Shown here: positions 30,015-39,792 of the stretch, piece by piece
How positions within the stretch are numbered: the stretch's first letter is position 1
How the letters are laid out: each line of letters opens with the position of its first letter
Origin: Acarospora socialis
Taxonomy: Eukaryota > Ascomycota > Lecanoromycetes > Acarosporales > Acarosporaceae
Assembly (NCBI GenBank): GCA_025617375.2
Contig: JAMYGW020000006.1
Span: 1,679,001 to 1,743,000, forward strand
Length of the DNA: 64,000 bases
Reading direction: 5' to 3'
Notes under the pieces: generated by a model
What the model saw: the letters and a program-made list of their open reading frames with translations, nothing else
What the model was told of the DNA's origin: nothing
The model's database searches: none
Made by a program: the position numbers and the translations under genes

Positions 30015-32132
30015 TTAAACCCGAATGCCAGTCACATTCGGCGCTCGCGCAGCCATCCTTAACGGTACAAAGCGCGGAGGTTGCTCGAGACCACAGCGAA
30101 ATCGCACAAAACCAAATTCATGATCGTTCCTGCACTTTTTCAACTGCCTGACTTCATCCTCCATGATCTCCTCGAAATCCCCGATCCCGGTCTTCTCATC
30201 CACTCCCATGGCGTGGTCGATCATCACACTAAGCGCATCTGACACTCTGCCACCTCTCTGGAGGAAATTCTTGGTGTGCGGGGGCCATTCGGAATTCTCA
30301 AGCATCACTCGGAATACATTAGGTTCGGTCGGTATGCGCTTGCCACGTAAACATGTGGCGATGTGGTCGAACATCTTGGACAATCCTTGGCGCATCGACT
30401 TGTTCGTCCGAAGGTTGTCACGGACTGACGGACGGACATGTACAGTATAATAATCATTGAATAAACACCATGTGTCTCCGTCGATATCATCAACCTCTCC
30501 ATCCAACATGTCGTGGCTAGTCTCGGCCTGGAACAGAAGAGCGAGTAACATGCGAGGGCTCAGGAACCCGTTGATACACTCCCCGCAGGTGCAGCCACCC
30601 TTAACGCGAGCGATTTGCTCTCCAGTTACGTTTCGTACGCCTCTTAGCTTAAGAAGACAGAGAACGGCTTCGTTGCTGAAGCCACGAAAGTCATCAGAAG
30701 CTGCCCAGATCAGCCATCGCCCCATCAGCTCTTTCTTGACTCTGATTGACTCTAGATGCGACTCGAGAGCTTCCAGAGGAGTGTAGCCTTCATGGTTGCG
30801 AACACCGGTGAGCTTTGTGTTGAGTCCGGAAGTCAGGATCCAGTTAAGGGACTTTACTTTGGACAAAGTCGCTGCAAGATGAAGAATGGTATTCCCGGAA
30901 CGATCCACTGCTTCCCAGGCGACATTCGTTGTTGGGGTTGAGGTACGCTGTTGCTCCAGGTATTCTACACAGTCATTGTCGGCGAGTACGGTGACGGCAT
31001 GATGAATTGGTCGCATTTGTTGTAGCTTTTCCAGGCGCCTAGCTTCTGTCGCATCTTTGTCCTCCCTATCGATGACTTCAATTTCTAGATCATCCGACTG
31101 GTATTGTTGAGGGTTGAAATCATCAGCCGAGGCGATAAGATGAGATGGATGATCAGAATCTGCCGCGAAGCAAAACCACACCGTCGAACCAACACGGCGG
31201 TATCCGACCGATCGAAACAACGCAATAGCAATAGCTTCATTCTGATCGAAGACTGCGTCTCTCTCTGCCCTAAGTTTTCCTTCCACTTCGTCCCTTACTT
31301 CACTGTTGAGCTGAGTTGCCCATGCGAATGCGAATCGGATGTGAGGGTTCGCTTTCTTTGCTGTTCGCCAGACATTTATTACCAGCTTAGCTCCGATCCC
31401 TTTCCTCCTCCACTCTTTATCCACCCTTACCGTCTCGACAAGTAGTATGTTACCAACGTCGACCTCATCTCCCCAGACTCCCGATCCTTTCTTCACGCAG
31501 TGCTCGATGAGCTCGCCTTTGAGACATCCGTATCGATCAAAGAGCTCAAAGCCTAGGTGCGAGGAATCTTGAGAAGCCTCTTCCATATTTTCGTGAAATG
31601 TTGGCCGGATATAATTCCGTCTGATAAGCCTTGCAAAAGCATGCCCGATGACCTTCTCGTTCGGTGTGCCTTCTGCGTGCGTAACCTTTCCGACGATAGA
31701 ATCACACCACTCGAACTCCTTATACTTACCCTCGTCCACAACCTTGGTCCTAAATTTCAATGTGGACATCGTCGCATTGTCGATCGGATGAGGGTTGCGT
31801 TGTATCTCGGACTCAGGTTCGATTCCATCCGACTCCGGCCAGACAGACTCTGGCTCGCTGTAATCTGCGTATGCATACTCCGACGCGTCTTCTAGGCTCG
31901 GGTCGTAAGACTCAAGCTCGTCGGGTCCAGATTCATCTAGCTCCGCATCGTCCTTGTTACTCAATGCAGAGTCAGATGTTACATTCGGTCGAGGCGGGAC
32001 ACTTGAATCGGCAGAATCGCCGGTTTTCGGGAGCTTTGGAGCTCTGGATGGCGACTGGGAAGGTGAACGTGCAACGGAAGCCAATCTCTTGCTCGGCACC
32101 GATTCGGCGTGCTCGGGTTCTGAAGGTGACAT
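30015..32132 (-). CDS. GNAT-like acetyltransferase domain fused to ankyrin repeats
   Basis: This gene encodes 705 aa from the ATG at 32130-32132 (MSPSEPEHAESV). The frame stays open to another ATG at 32426, but the extra 98 residues look non-coding. An acidic Ser/Pro-rich N-terminus (about residues 1-125) is followed by a GNAT fold: VGNILLVETVRVDKEWRRKGIGAKLVINVW (residues about 225-255, motif A with R-R-K-G-I-G for acetyl-CoA binding) and DQNEAIAIALFRSVGYRRVGSTVWFCF (motif B). Then come MRPIHHAVTVLADNDCVEYL and GNTILHLAATLSKVKSLNWIL, two ankyrin-like repeats, and a Cys-containing block (CTCGECINGFLSPRMLLALLFQ). The C-terminal 200 residues resemble other fungal ankyrin proteins. It could be an N-acetyltransferase with ankyrin-mediated partner binding; the substrate is unknown. 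No introns are needed. Confidence 0.8.
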   Translation of the reverse strand: MSPSEPEHAESVPSKRLASVARSPSQSPSRAPKLPKTGDSADSSVPPRPNVTSDSALSNKDDAELDESGPDELESYDPSLEDASEYAYADYSEPESVWPESDGIEPESEIQRNPHPIDNATMSTLKFRTKVVDEGKYKEFEWCDSIVGKVTHAEGTPNEKVIGHAFARLIRRNYIRPTFHENMEEASQDSSHLGFELFDRYGCLKGELIEHCVKKGSGVWGDEVDVGNILLVETVRVDKEWRRKGIGAKLVINVWRTAKKANPHIRFAFAWATQLNSEVRDEVEGKLRAERDAVFDQNEAIAIALFRSVGYRRVGSTVWFCFAADSDHPSHLIASADDFNPQQYQSDDLEIEVIDREDKDATEARRLEKLQQMRPIHHAVTVLADNDCVEYLEQQRTSTPTTNVAWEAVDRSGNTILHLAATLSKVKSLNWILTSGLNTKLTGVRNHEGYTPLEALESHLESIRVKKELMGRWLIWAASDDFRGFSNEAVLCLLKLRGVRNVTGEQIARVKGGCTCGECINGFLSPRMLLALLFQAETSHDMLDGEVDDIDGDTWCLFNDYYTVHVRPSVRDNLRTNKSMRQGLSKMFDHIATCLRGKRIPTEPNVFRVMLENSEWPPHTKNFLQRGGRVSDALSVMIDHAMGVDEKTGIGDFEEIMEDEVRQLKKCRNDHEFGFVRFRCGLEQPPRFVPLRMAARAPNVTGIRV

Positions 32133-33334
32133 AGCTGTCGTTGCGGATTCAACGCTATCGCAGAATGTAACAGAGTGTCTCAGAGTTGTATAGAAGCCTG
32201 AACAAAAGATGTTAACCGATCTGGAAAACACTGTCCACTGCAGTCTACGCACTCGCGGAATCAAGGCAGGAAACCCCGTTAGCTCCTTGAGGATCCCACA
32301 AGACCGACACGACCGAACCCGACGCGCAAAACGCTGACGAGAAAGAAACGGTAACCACTCAAGCACCAAAGCAGGAACGATGATTTTCGTGCCCAAATCA
32401 GCCCACCACATATGGCGTATTCTCATGTATCGAGTTGATCTGCGATGAGGTGAAGAGAAGTCCAGGCATGGAGGTTGAGATAAGGTGTGACATGACGTGA
32501 TGGGAGCACTAGCCCACGCGCTAGGGGCTGCCCTGGCGAAGCCCTAATGCCGTCGAGAGGTCAGTCCGTGGCATGGTAATTGGGGTATGCTTATTTCGTC
32601 AGGTGATGAAAGATTTCTCATAGTAAACACATTAGCTGAGTACCGTAGGTACCATTCGTAGTAGAGTAAAATGAGGGACGGAGTTCGCTGTGCTCTATAG
32701 CTTCGTGGACATGAGAGGTCTTCAAAATATGCCGATGTCAATTGTGGGATTGGAGCGTTCGCATTGTCCAATCAAACGCCAGTCGTAGGGTGATTAGCAC
32801 GTCCAAAGTTGGATTGAGCAAGGTCTTGCATAGTATCAGAGAGAACGGGCATGTGGATAGTTGGACTGCATTTTTCTTCATACTGCAGCCCAATAACGTA
32901 TTTCCATCTTTGCACGGCCGCGCTGGCGCGATTGCAAGCATGACAACGCCCGAAAAGAAAGAAGAGAGAGAAAGTGAGTAATGTCCATCACCAGAGCTCC
33001 TTTGCCGTTCTATGCCCGCTTGTGCCCTAGGCTCAGACCAGCTGGCTCCGCCCAACCACTATTGCTACAAGGAAAGACGACTGCCACACCAGAAGGGTAT
33101 ACATATGAAAGGAAGGTCAATAAAAATGTAGAAACGAGTGAACCCATAAATTGCTCCTCCCTGACCTTTTGATCCAAATCCTGTCGTATGCACCCCTTTT
33201 TTCCTTTTTGGCCCAACAGAACTAGCCTAGTCTATCCTGATAAATGCAACAAAAGACCTCCTGTATACAATCTTTCCTAACGCCAGAGTACATGTGATCG
33301 ATACATAGTTTCGACGCCTGGTCGGTGGTGCTGT
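32133..33334. other. Intergenic between the PLC 3' end and the GNAT-ankyrin start
   Basis: This 1.2-kb spacer is upstream of the GNAT-ankyrin gene and downstream of PLC (both minus). The frame upstream of 32132 remains open to 32426 but is unlikely to be translated. A gtaccgtaggtacc palindrome-like word lies near 32640-32653. No other gene is visible. Confidence 0.5.
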
Positions 33335-36300
33335 TCAGTCAAGGTTGGGTGGACTTCGAAGGGTCTCCTTCGAGCCCTTTCTTTCCACGGACATTGTCCG
33401 CTTGAAGACAGACTGGCCGAACTGCTTGAATCTGCCGATCTTCTCCAACCTCAGATTCTCCGGAGTCTGGATCAACACCGGCTCCTCCTTCTTGATCTTG
33501 CAGAAAAGGGTAGAGAACAGAAACTGCTCTCCGTTATGATCGAAAAGCGGTAAATGTCGATAACCTTGCTGAAGGCTGCTTAGCTTCGCCGTGAACATCG
33601 CCAGTGGCGCACTGGAATTTCCGTAGTTGCGCCCGTCAGCCGAATCCCATACCGTCCATCGTACAAAGACCAAGCTGGGGTATTTCGTTTCCATTGAAAG
33701 CTTGAACCTATCGTTGAAGACGGGATTGTAACCGTTGCTTTGCACGATGACAGTACGTCGACGATGTGGGGAACCAATCCCAGACAGACCGTTGCGCGCA
33801 GACGCATCCAGACCACCTTCGCCGGTCGTCACCCCTTTGGCCTTGTCTTCGGCGCTGAACATCTCGATTTCGATGTATGGGTCGAGACTCTCATCCACTG
33901 CCATACCTCTTGCCCGCGGTAGCTGTTGGGCCGATATCATCTCCACGGAGAATTGGACCAGTTTCTTGTCCACCCTGTTCCTGGTGTCGCTAGAGGTGGA
34001 AGAACTTGTTGAGCTATTTGACGCTCGCAGCTCTTTTGGCTTCAGAACATAACCGGTCCGATCAGCCCCGGCCGCGAACATGGCATCGTTCATCTGCATC
34101 CCAAGGTCGTATGTCTGCCAGTTGAGGGCAACCATCTGCACTCCACGTTTCCAAAAGGCGAGAGGATCAAAGTTTGTGGACCGAAGACGGAAGGCTGACG
34201 GGTACACACGCATCATATATCTCTGATTGTGCTTTTCAAGTTGCAGTTTGATATCTGTATCCCTGCATAGTGCCTCAAATGTCCGCTCGGCCAACGAGAA
34301 GATGTGATTGTAGGTTTTGCTTTCCGGGAGTGCAAAGCTGTTATACTTCAAGCCCCGGGTATAGACGCCGAGGTCACCCAGAGACTTGATGATCTTGCTT
34401 CTTTGATTCTTCTTGTTCTTTGTCGTTACTGCGTCGGTGGCTGGCATTGCATCACTTTCGTCCGTTGCGCTACTGATACTAGTGGTCGTCATGGATCCCT
34501 TCCCCGGCGCCCAGAAAGAGGATGAATGCTCTGAGGGACTCCTCGAAGGAGGGTTAGACAGCAATGGTGCGCTCGGAATAATTGAGTTGTCTAGCGTCTG
34601 CGGCCTCGAGAACGGTGAGCTGAAGCTTCGTTCACGACGTCCAACAGGTGAGGTAGTCCCGGAGGCCTTGTCGATGGGGCTGTCGCCAGGTTTCACTTTG
34701 ATTAGTATGAGATGTTTGAGATCTTCGGGTGAAGGTAAGGAATAGACGTTGGTCATGAAAGGCTTGTCGACGAGACGATCACCCAGAGTGTGTCGCATAA
34801 TATCGACCATCGCCTGCTGTTGTTCCGGATTGCAGTGCACCTCGAGGGAAAGGAACAGCGGATAAGGTGAAGTAGCAAAGGCGTATTTTCCGATGACAGA
34901 GATGCAGTCCGAGAACAAAACGCTACTCGTCAACGTCCGTCCATGCGAGACAATCGGTCGTCCATCCGGGCCATCCCAGCAGTCGATTTCGACAGAGCGA
35001 CAGCCTCTCTGCAACGCTCTGATGTACGCTTCGGTACTCGAGCTGCCGGCAACCTGTCTACCCAACAGGTAGGTGTTGTGAGAACTAGAGATGAAATATT
35101 CGTTCAGAGGTCTGTCAAAGGTAGCGTCCGACTTTCGTGGCAAAAGGACGTTGTTGGCAGTCGAAGACAAGAATGTTGAGAAGGCTTCAAAGTTCATACG
35201 GGGTTGACCGTTCTCGTGGGGTTCCTGTAAGGCAGAACAACCCGTTGTAGATTTCTTGATATTCTGGTGGAACTTAGTTTCCCAATGCGCACGGTTAGCG
35301 TCAACGTCAACAGCTTGAGTGTCTTCCAGGAAAGTGAGGTATTCGGCGAGATCCAGTCCGTCCGCGCTATCAGATACAAGGGCTTTGTATATCTCCCTGA
35401 TATCGTGCCTTTCTTTCAAGCGTCGCACAAAGTCCTTGAACTCAACGTAGTTGAGCGCATTAGTTTTACTGGCGTCTGCCTTCGTGAACTGGGCCCGCAC
35501 TACATTCTTGGAGCAGTTGATGTGAAGACTCCGACAAAGGTTCTCCACTCCTTCCAAGGTCAGGTTCTCTTCCTCCGGTCGGTGGCGATGACCCTTGAAC
35601 AGCTTAGCCATCTCACGCTGCCAGTGTGCCTTGAGAAACTTCTCGCCCTGCCCAGATCCGACCAGACCGGCCATGAGTTCCATGCGGTATTTCGAAACGT
35701 CTTCGAGCGTCGAAGTCCACAGGCCGAACATGTAGTCATCAGGCGCGATCAAATGCATTGTCTTTACCGGCCGCCCTTTGGCTCGATCTTGGTCCGCATA
35801 GACGATGGTGAACCAGCGGTTCTCTACATCTGCAGGCATTCCGCACTCTTCCCGATAGTTCCTGGCGTCAGCGCCAACCCTTATCTGTTTTACGTCATCA
35901 ATGTAGAACCGCTTGCTAGGGTCGGTAGGATCCCAAAACACTTTGGCGGAGTTGACGTCGACGTAGAAGGTGAGCGACTTTCTCTTCTTCTTTGTGACTT
36001 TGGTCAGGGCGGTCCCACGCTGCAGGAGAGCTGGCACGATAGGCGCAATGCCTCCTTCCGTGTCCCTTCTCGGATGTCGTCGCAAGCTTGCGCTACTGGC
36101 TCCATCTTCGATAAGTCCTAGGCCAACAGGTGCTCCGGTGTCATCCACCGCCTCTTCGTCGTCCCCGTCCAGGTCAAGCCCAGCCAAATTCCGGTCGACG
36201 TCTGCTTCGCTCCTACTATCACTCCTTCGTCTCATGATGACAGGGCCGGAGCTATGATCACGGCTGTTGGCGTTGGTTCCGGACGGGCGGCGTCGAGTAA

Positions 36301-36682
36301 GTTTGCTGGTCGCCCCGCGGGATATTCGTCTCATCAGGCCGGGGCCTTTACTTAACGTCACGGCTTCGCTCATGGCGGACTGGGACGTCGGAAACAGCGG
36401 CATCCCGGCATCGGGCAGTTGTAGTGGGGCCGGAAAAGCAGTCTGTGGCCGGTCACGACCTCTCAATCCTTCCGGCGATGACTGGAGAGAGACATTGATT
36501 GGACTCGCGGTCGAGGACGGAGCGCTTGCGCCGAAGCCAGCAGCGGCAGATGAGTTCACTATTAAAGGAACGGAAGTGACTGCAGGTTGTTTCGAAACGA
36601 TGTGCGCAAACGGTGAAGCCGGTCGGGACGCCTCGAAGCTGGCCGCATTGGGTGTCGGTGATGATGAGGTTGTGGGCGTCAT
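33335..36682 (-). CDS. PLC1: Phosphoinositide-specific phospholipase C (PLC-delta type)
   Basis: The product hydrolyses phosphatidylinositol 4,5-bisphosphate to IP3 and diacylglycerol. It is a single-exon 1115-aa protein starting at the first in-frame ATG (36680-36682). A roughly 220-residue Ser/Pro-rich leader precedes a PH-like domain (KKRKSLTFYVDVNSAKVFWDP, about 230-350) and EF-hand-like helices (about 370-490). The X domain (about 525-650) has both catalytic His: SSSHNTYLLG and IVSHGRTLTSSV, plus EIDCWDG and SLEVHC. After a Ser-rich insert comes the Y domain (about 775-885: GLKYNSFALPESKTYNHIFS, RVYPSAFRLRSTNFDPL, GVQMVALNWQT). The C2 domain (about 900-1040) starts FSVEMISAQQLPRARG and contains LDPYIEIEMF. 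The order PH-EF-X-Y-C2 is that of PLC-delta and yeast Plc1. All key residues are present, so it should be active and calcium-dependent. Confidence 0.95.
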   Translation of the reverse strand: MTPTTSSSPTPNAASFEASRPASPFAHIVSKQPAVTSVPLIVNSSAAAGFGASAPSSTASPINVSLQSSPEGLRGRDRPQTAFPAPLQLPDAGMPLFPTSQSAMSEAVTLSKGPGLMRRISRGATSKLTRRRPSGTNANSRDHSSGPVIMRRRSDSRSEADVDRNLAGLDLDGDDEEAVDDTGAPVGLGLIEDGASSASLRRHPRRDTEGGIAPIVPALLQRGTALTKVTKKKRKSLTFYVDVNSAKVFWDPTDPSKRFYIDDVKQIRVGADARNYREECGMPADVENRWFTIVYADQDRAKGRPVKTMHLIAPDDYMFGLWTSTLEDVSKYRMELMAGLVGSGQGEKFLKAHWQREMAKLFKGHRHRPEEENLTLEGVENLCRSLHINCSKNVVRAQFTKADASKTNALNYVEFKDFVRRLKERHDIREIYKALVSDSADGLDLAEYLTFLEDTQAVDVDANRAHWETKFHQNIKKSTTGCSALQEPHENGQPRMNFEAFSTFLSSTANNVLLPRKSDATFDRPLNEYFISSSHNTYLLGRQVAGSSSTEAYIRALQRGCRSVEIDCWDGPDGRPIVSHGRTLTSSVLFSDCISVIGKYAFATSPYPLFLSLEVHCNPEQQQAMVDIMRHTLGDRLVDKPFMTNVYSLPSPEDLKHLILIKVKPGDSPIDKASGTTSPVGRRERSFSSPFSRPQTLDNSIIPSAPLLSNPPSRSPSEHSSSFWAPGKGSMTTTSISSATDESDAMPATDAVTTKNKKNQRSKIIKSLGDLGVYTRGLKYNSFALPESKTYNHIFSLAERTFEALCRDTDIKLQLEKHNQRYMMRVYPSAFRLRSTNFDPLAFWKRGVQMVALNWQTYDLGMQMNDAMFAAGADRTGYVLKPKELRASNSSTSSSTSSDTRNRVDKKLVQFSVEMISAQQLPRARGMAVDESLDPYIEIEMFSAEDKAKGVTTGEGGLDASARNGLSGIGSPHRRRTVIVQSNGYNPVFNDRFKLSMETKYPSLVFVRWTVWDSADGRNYGNSSAPLAMFTAKLSSLQQGYRHLPLFDHNGEQFLFSTLFCKIKKEEPVLIQTPENLRLEKIGRFKQFGQSVFKRTMSVERKGSKETLRSPPNLD

Positions 36683-37301
36683 GTTTTCCAGTGGTGGCCC
36701 GGTGATCAATGTCCGCCTGGGCCGCCTGTAACTGTCAATCACCCGCCTACCATGCAGTGGGTCGGCATCAAGAATCTGAGGTCGCACGGCAGTAGGTTTG
36801 ATATATCACGTCGACGACTGCATCATGTTGCGGAGACGACGCTGGAGTGCTTGCTTGTCGACCAAAACTCGCAATCGAGGCCTCTTTAGCGTCCCGATAG
36901 GGAGAGCTGACAAGCCGCAGGCAAGGGAAGCGTGGATCGAAGGATGTATCAGGCTGCCATCGTCGAAGGGGCCACAGTAGTTTGTTGCTGCAAGTGGTCC
37001 ATTTAGAACGAAGTCCGGGTGGGCAGGAGGGCAGGGCCGTGGGATGAGGCAGTGAGCGGAGAGCGCGGAAAGCAATCTTATGCAAGGCTAAAAAGCAGAT
37101 CAAGATCGTATCAAACGATTGTTGCTGTCTGCAACTGAGAGAATTGGGATACCTGTATGAGGGTGAATTGAATACCTTATGGCGATTGTTCTTAAGGAGA
37201 GTGCATGAAAAGTTATGGGAAAAATTGCAAGCACGGACGAAGAGATAGGTCTGTCGATAGACGATCTCCCATGTAAAGAATAGATAAGTTACCTATAGCT
37301 T

Positions 37302-37321
37302 TGTACTGTACTGTACTGTAC
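37302..37321 (+). repeat. (TGTAC)4 simple repeat
   Basis: Four exact copies of the self-complementary-rich pentamer tgtac stand in tandem, in non-coding sequence. Confidence 0.9.
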
Positions 37322-37800
37322 CTAAGTTTAGACGCACCCCCTTGATACGAGGTACCTTTTGACCATGAATATATACAGGATCTTTCTGCCGGGTATGTTT
37401 CAACGTTCAACGGCTGTGTTACAAACTCAGCCCTGCTTCCTTCGCAACTCGGTTGCATGACACAAAGACTTGTGTTCTATGAATGGTGATGGTATAAGGA
37501 TAGATGTTCACTGTGTGCTGTGTGATACGGAAAATCGGATCCAACTTTGCATACCGTACAAACTTAAAGTCAATGCCCAGCCGCAATATACCTTCAAAGA
37601 ATAAGGTACAAGAGATGCTCCAACCAGCACAACCAGATTACATACCGCTGTACTGTGGTTGGTATTATACGCGTACTTTTCATACCCTATCTACGTCACC
37701 TCATGTACGGGGGGGGTATCACGATAAGCTAGTACTCTACCCGCCAAAAGGTCTGCAAACTTTGTGAGACCTCGTACCTCAATTTCGCATCTGACACAAA

Positions 37801-37840
37801 GTCAATTGCCTATTATTGCCTGTTATTGCCTACTATTGCC
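37801..37840 (+). repeat. 10-bp tandem repeat, four units
   Basis: Four consecutive decamers end in attgcc (tattattgcc, tgttattgcc, tactattgcc and a diverged first unit). Confidence 0.85.
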
Positions 37841-39792
37841 CTTTTGTTACATCTCGCGAAGCGATGTTGGAGGCAACCTTCTCTTATAAACTTTGTGCCT
37901 GAGGTGGTTAGGTACCGCCTTTTAGCTTTTGGTGGTGACAGGGGTGAAAGTCATAAGTGTGGGGTAAATTACCAGAAGGCATCATTTCCGTACAGACAGG
38001 TATGCCAAACCTTAGCCTCTTCAGGTCATACATATAGATTGGTAAGGAAGTCAAATGGCGACCTGCATTTCCCTTCTTCCTATCTCCTCATTGTCAGTCT
38101 AACCTTACTGAAAGGATCCGAGCACGGAGCCGGAAGGGACTCCTTGTCAGCGCTCCTGGTGAGATATCGCATTCAAATGTTTCTGACGGCACTTGTCATT
38201 CATTTGACCGAACCCGCGGCAACGGTTCCGACTTCCAAGGTTGTTGGCTAGCGCTCGAGAATTTCCCCTAGTGGCTTGCTGTAAGTTGCGAGCTTAACCG
38301 TCTGACTGGGTATCCCTCGGCCTCTTTCCCTGGTCGAGAGGCATGACTAAGACCGAAACAAGGACGGAACGGGGTGCAATAGTGCGACTGGCCACTGCCA
38401 CTGCCGACATCCTCACAATCTGAGGTGAGATCCAGCAACAGCAACTCTGGTGGCCTGCGTCGGGCCACCTGTCGTACGACTCAGCTTACAGAGCGACAAG
38501 CTTACCTACTTTGCTCGACGCGCTATCAAGTGACACAGTAAGAGGAGACAACAGTGCGCAGGTAACGGTTCTCGTTCCGAAGCTTGGAATACGGGAGAGG
38601 CCTGTCCCGAGCCTTGCGACGGTTGCCTAAAACTTGACCGCAACGATGTCTTGCCGCCAGGTCGACATATCACATTTGTCGGTCACACCGACTGATACCG
38701 AATCGTTTGGCATTTGCCACGTTGCAATCGTATGATAGGATTTGCGTGTATTCTTGGCCTTGCATGATCTGGAGTCTCATAGCACACAGCCTGCCTCGCA
38801 CGAACCAAGCGCAACAATCTTACGAACTCGAATGAGCATGACTTCCGAAGCAATTGGACTCCGAAGCAATAAACATATCCTCGTGCGGGCGCCGCACAGC
38901 AGGAATGGTCGTCTCGAATTGTCGCCTTGAAGCGACTGGCTACCTGGGTTGAATAAGGCGTTCTCGTTCCACAACGTCAAGGATAAGGCCTGACCCTCCC
39001 CTTTATCGGGTACAATTACCAAGGTCGAGCTTCGTAAGCTTCAGCAATCAGCCAAGGTCTGCAAACCAAAGCCTCCCAAATCGTGAGGCGATCAGTACTT
39101 GTACGACGACCGGGTAGCTCTGACACCAGCTGACACATACCCATATGGCAACATCTTTTCTCCGCAGGGTTGGCCATGCAATGCAAGCTTATGGATTGGG
39201 TATGACCTGCAGAAAGGCAAGATCATGCCTTATCCCTGGCCCCGATCATTCACCTGAAATCTGCAGACAGCAGCTCGCAACCAGGGACGACACTCTTTCG
39301 CCAAATGCGGGTTCTTCGTATTGTTCTTGTGTAACAGCTCTGGTGCTACTGTCTATGCAGAGTCGCTCACAGAATCAGATGTTGATCGACGTGATGGTCT
39401 CGGCTGACAAGCTCTTATCATAAATAAATTCCATGCAGCGTACGACCTATGAAAATATCTGTGGCCTGCGGTGGAACGTAGTGGCATCATGCCTATATCT
39501 GCATTCACCCGCCTGCTCCCAATTAAATGGATTTCGCTTGGATTGACAGCTCCCTAGCACAAGCAATGTGTTTCACTTTGCTCCTTCGCTTGTGCCTTGT
39601 CTACTTTGAATGAGATGCCACTGTTTCCTCGTTGTGATGATATGTTAATGCGATGGTAGCTCGGTACGACATCAATGCACCCCGCGCAAGGTGTCTCTTT
39701 GCATTGAAAAGCAACTTAACCCATACTCGGCGATCAGTCCAACGTCTAGCCGACATAGCTAGACATGTCGAGTTTCCTCGGGCGGTGCTCGG

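Larger units (their letters stand above)
36683..39792. other. 3.1-kb gene-poor region
   Basis: No convincing gene is visible on either strand between the PLC start and the stop of the 926-aa protein gene. Open frames are short, unsupported by splice sites and of mixed composition. Features seen are (TGTAC)4 at 37302-37321, a run of four 10-bp TATTATTGCC-like units at 37801-37840, a G-run near 37710, and AT-rich stretches. It must hold the PLC promoter. It is the longest apparently empty stretch in the window. Confidence 0.55.

Noticed and set aside
32133-32426. 98-residue N-terminal extension of the GNAT-ankyrin protein
   Set aside because: The frame is open and has an ATG at 32426, but the residues are Arg/Cys/Trp-rich without low-complexity or domain features seen in the rest. 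The ATG at 32132 has a typical Ser/Pro start.
35267-36121. 284-codon plus-strand frame opposite PLC1
   Set aside because: Antisense shadow; PLC1 on the minus strand has all catalytic motifs in this stretch.
39145-39423. 92-codon plus-strand frame with an ATG
   Set aside because: No signal peptide, domain, splice partner or biased composition; most likely chance.
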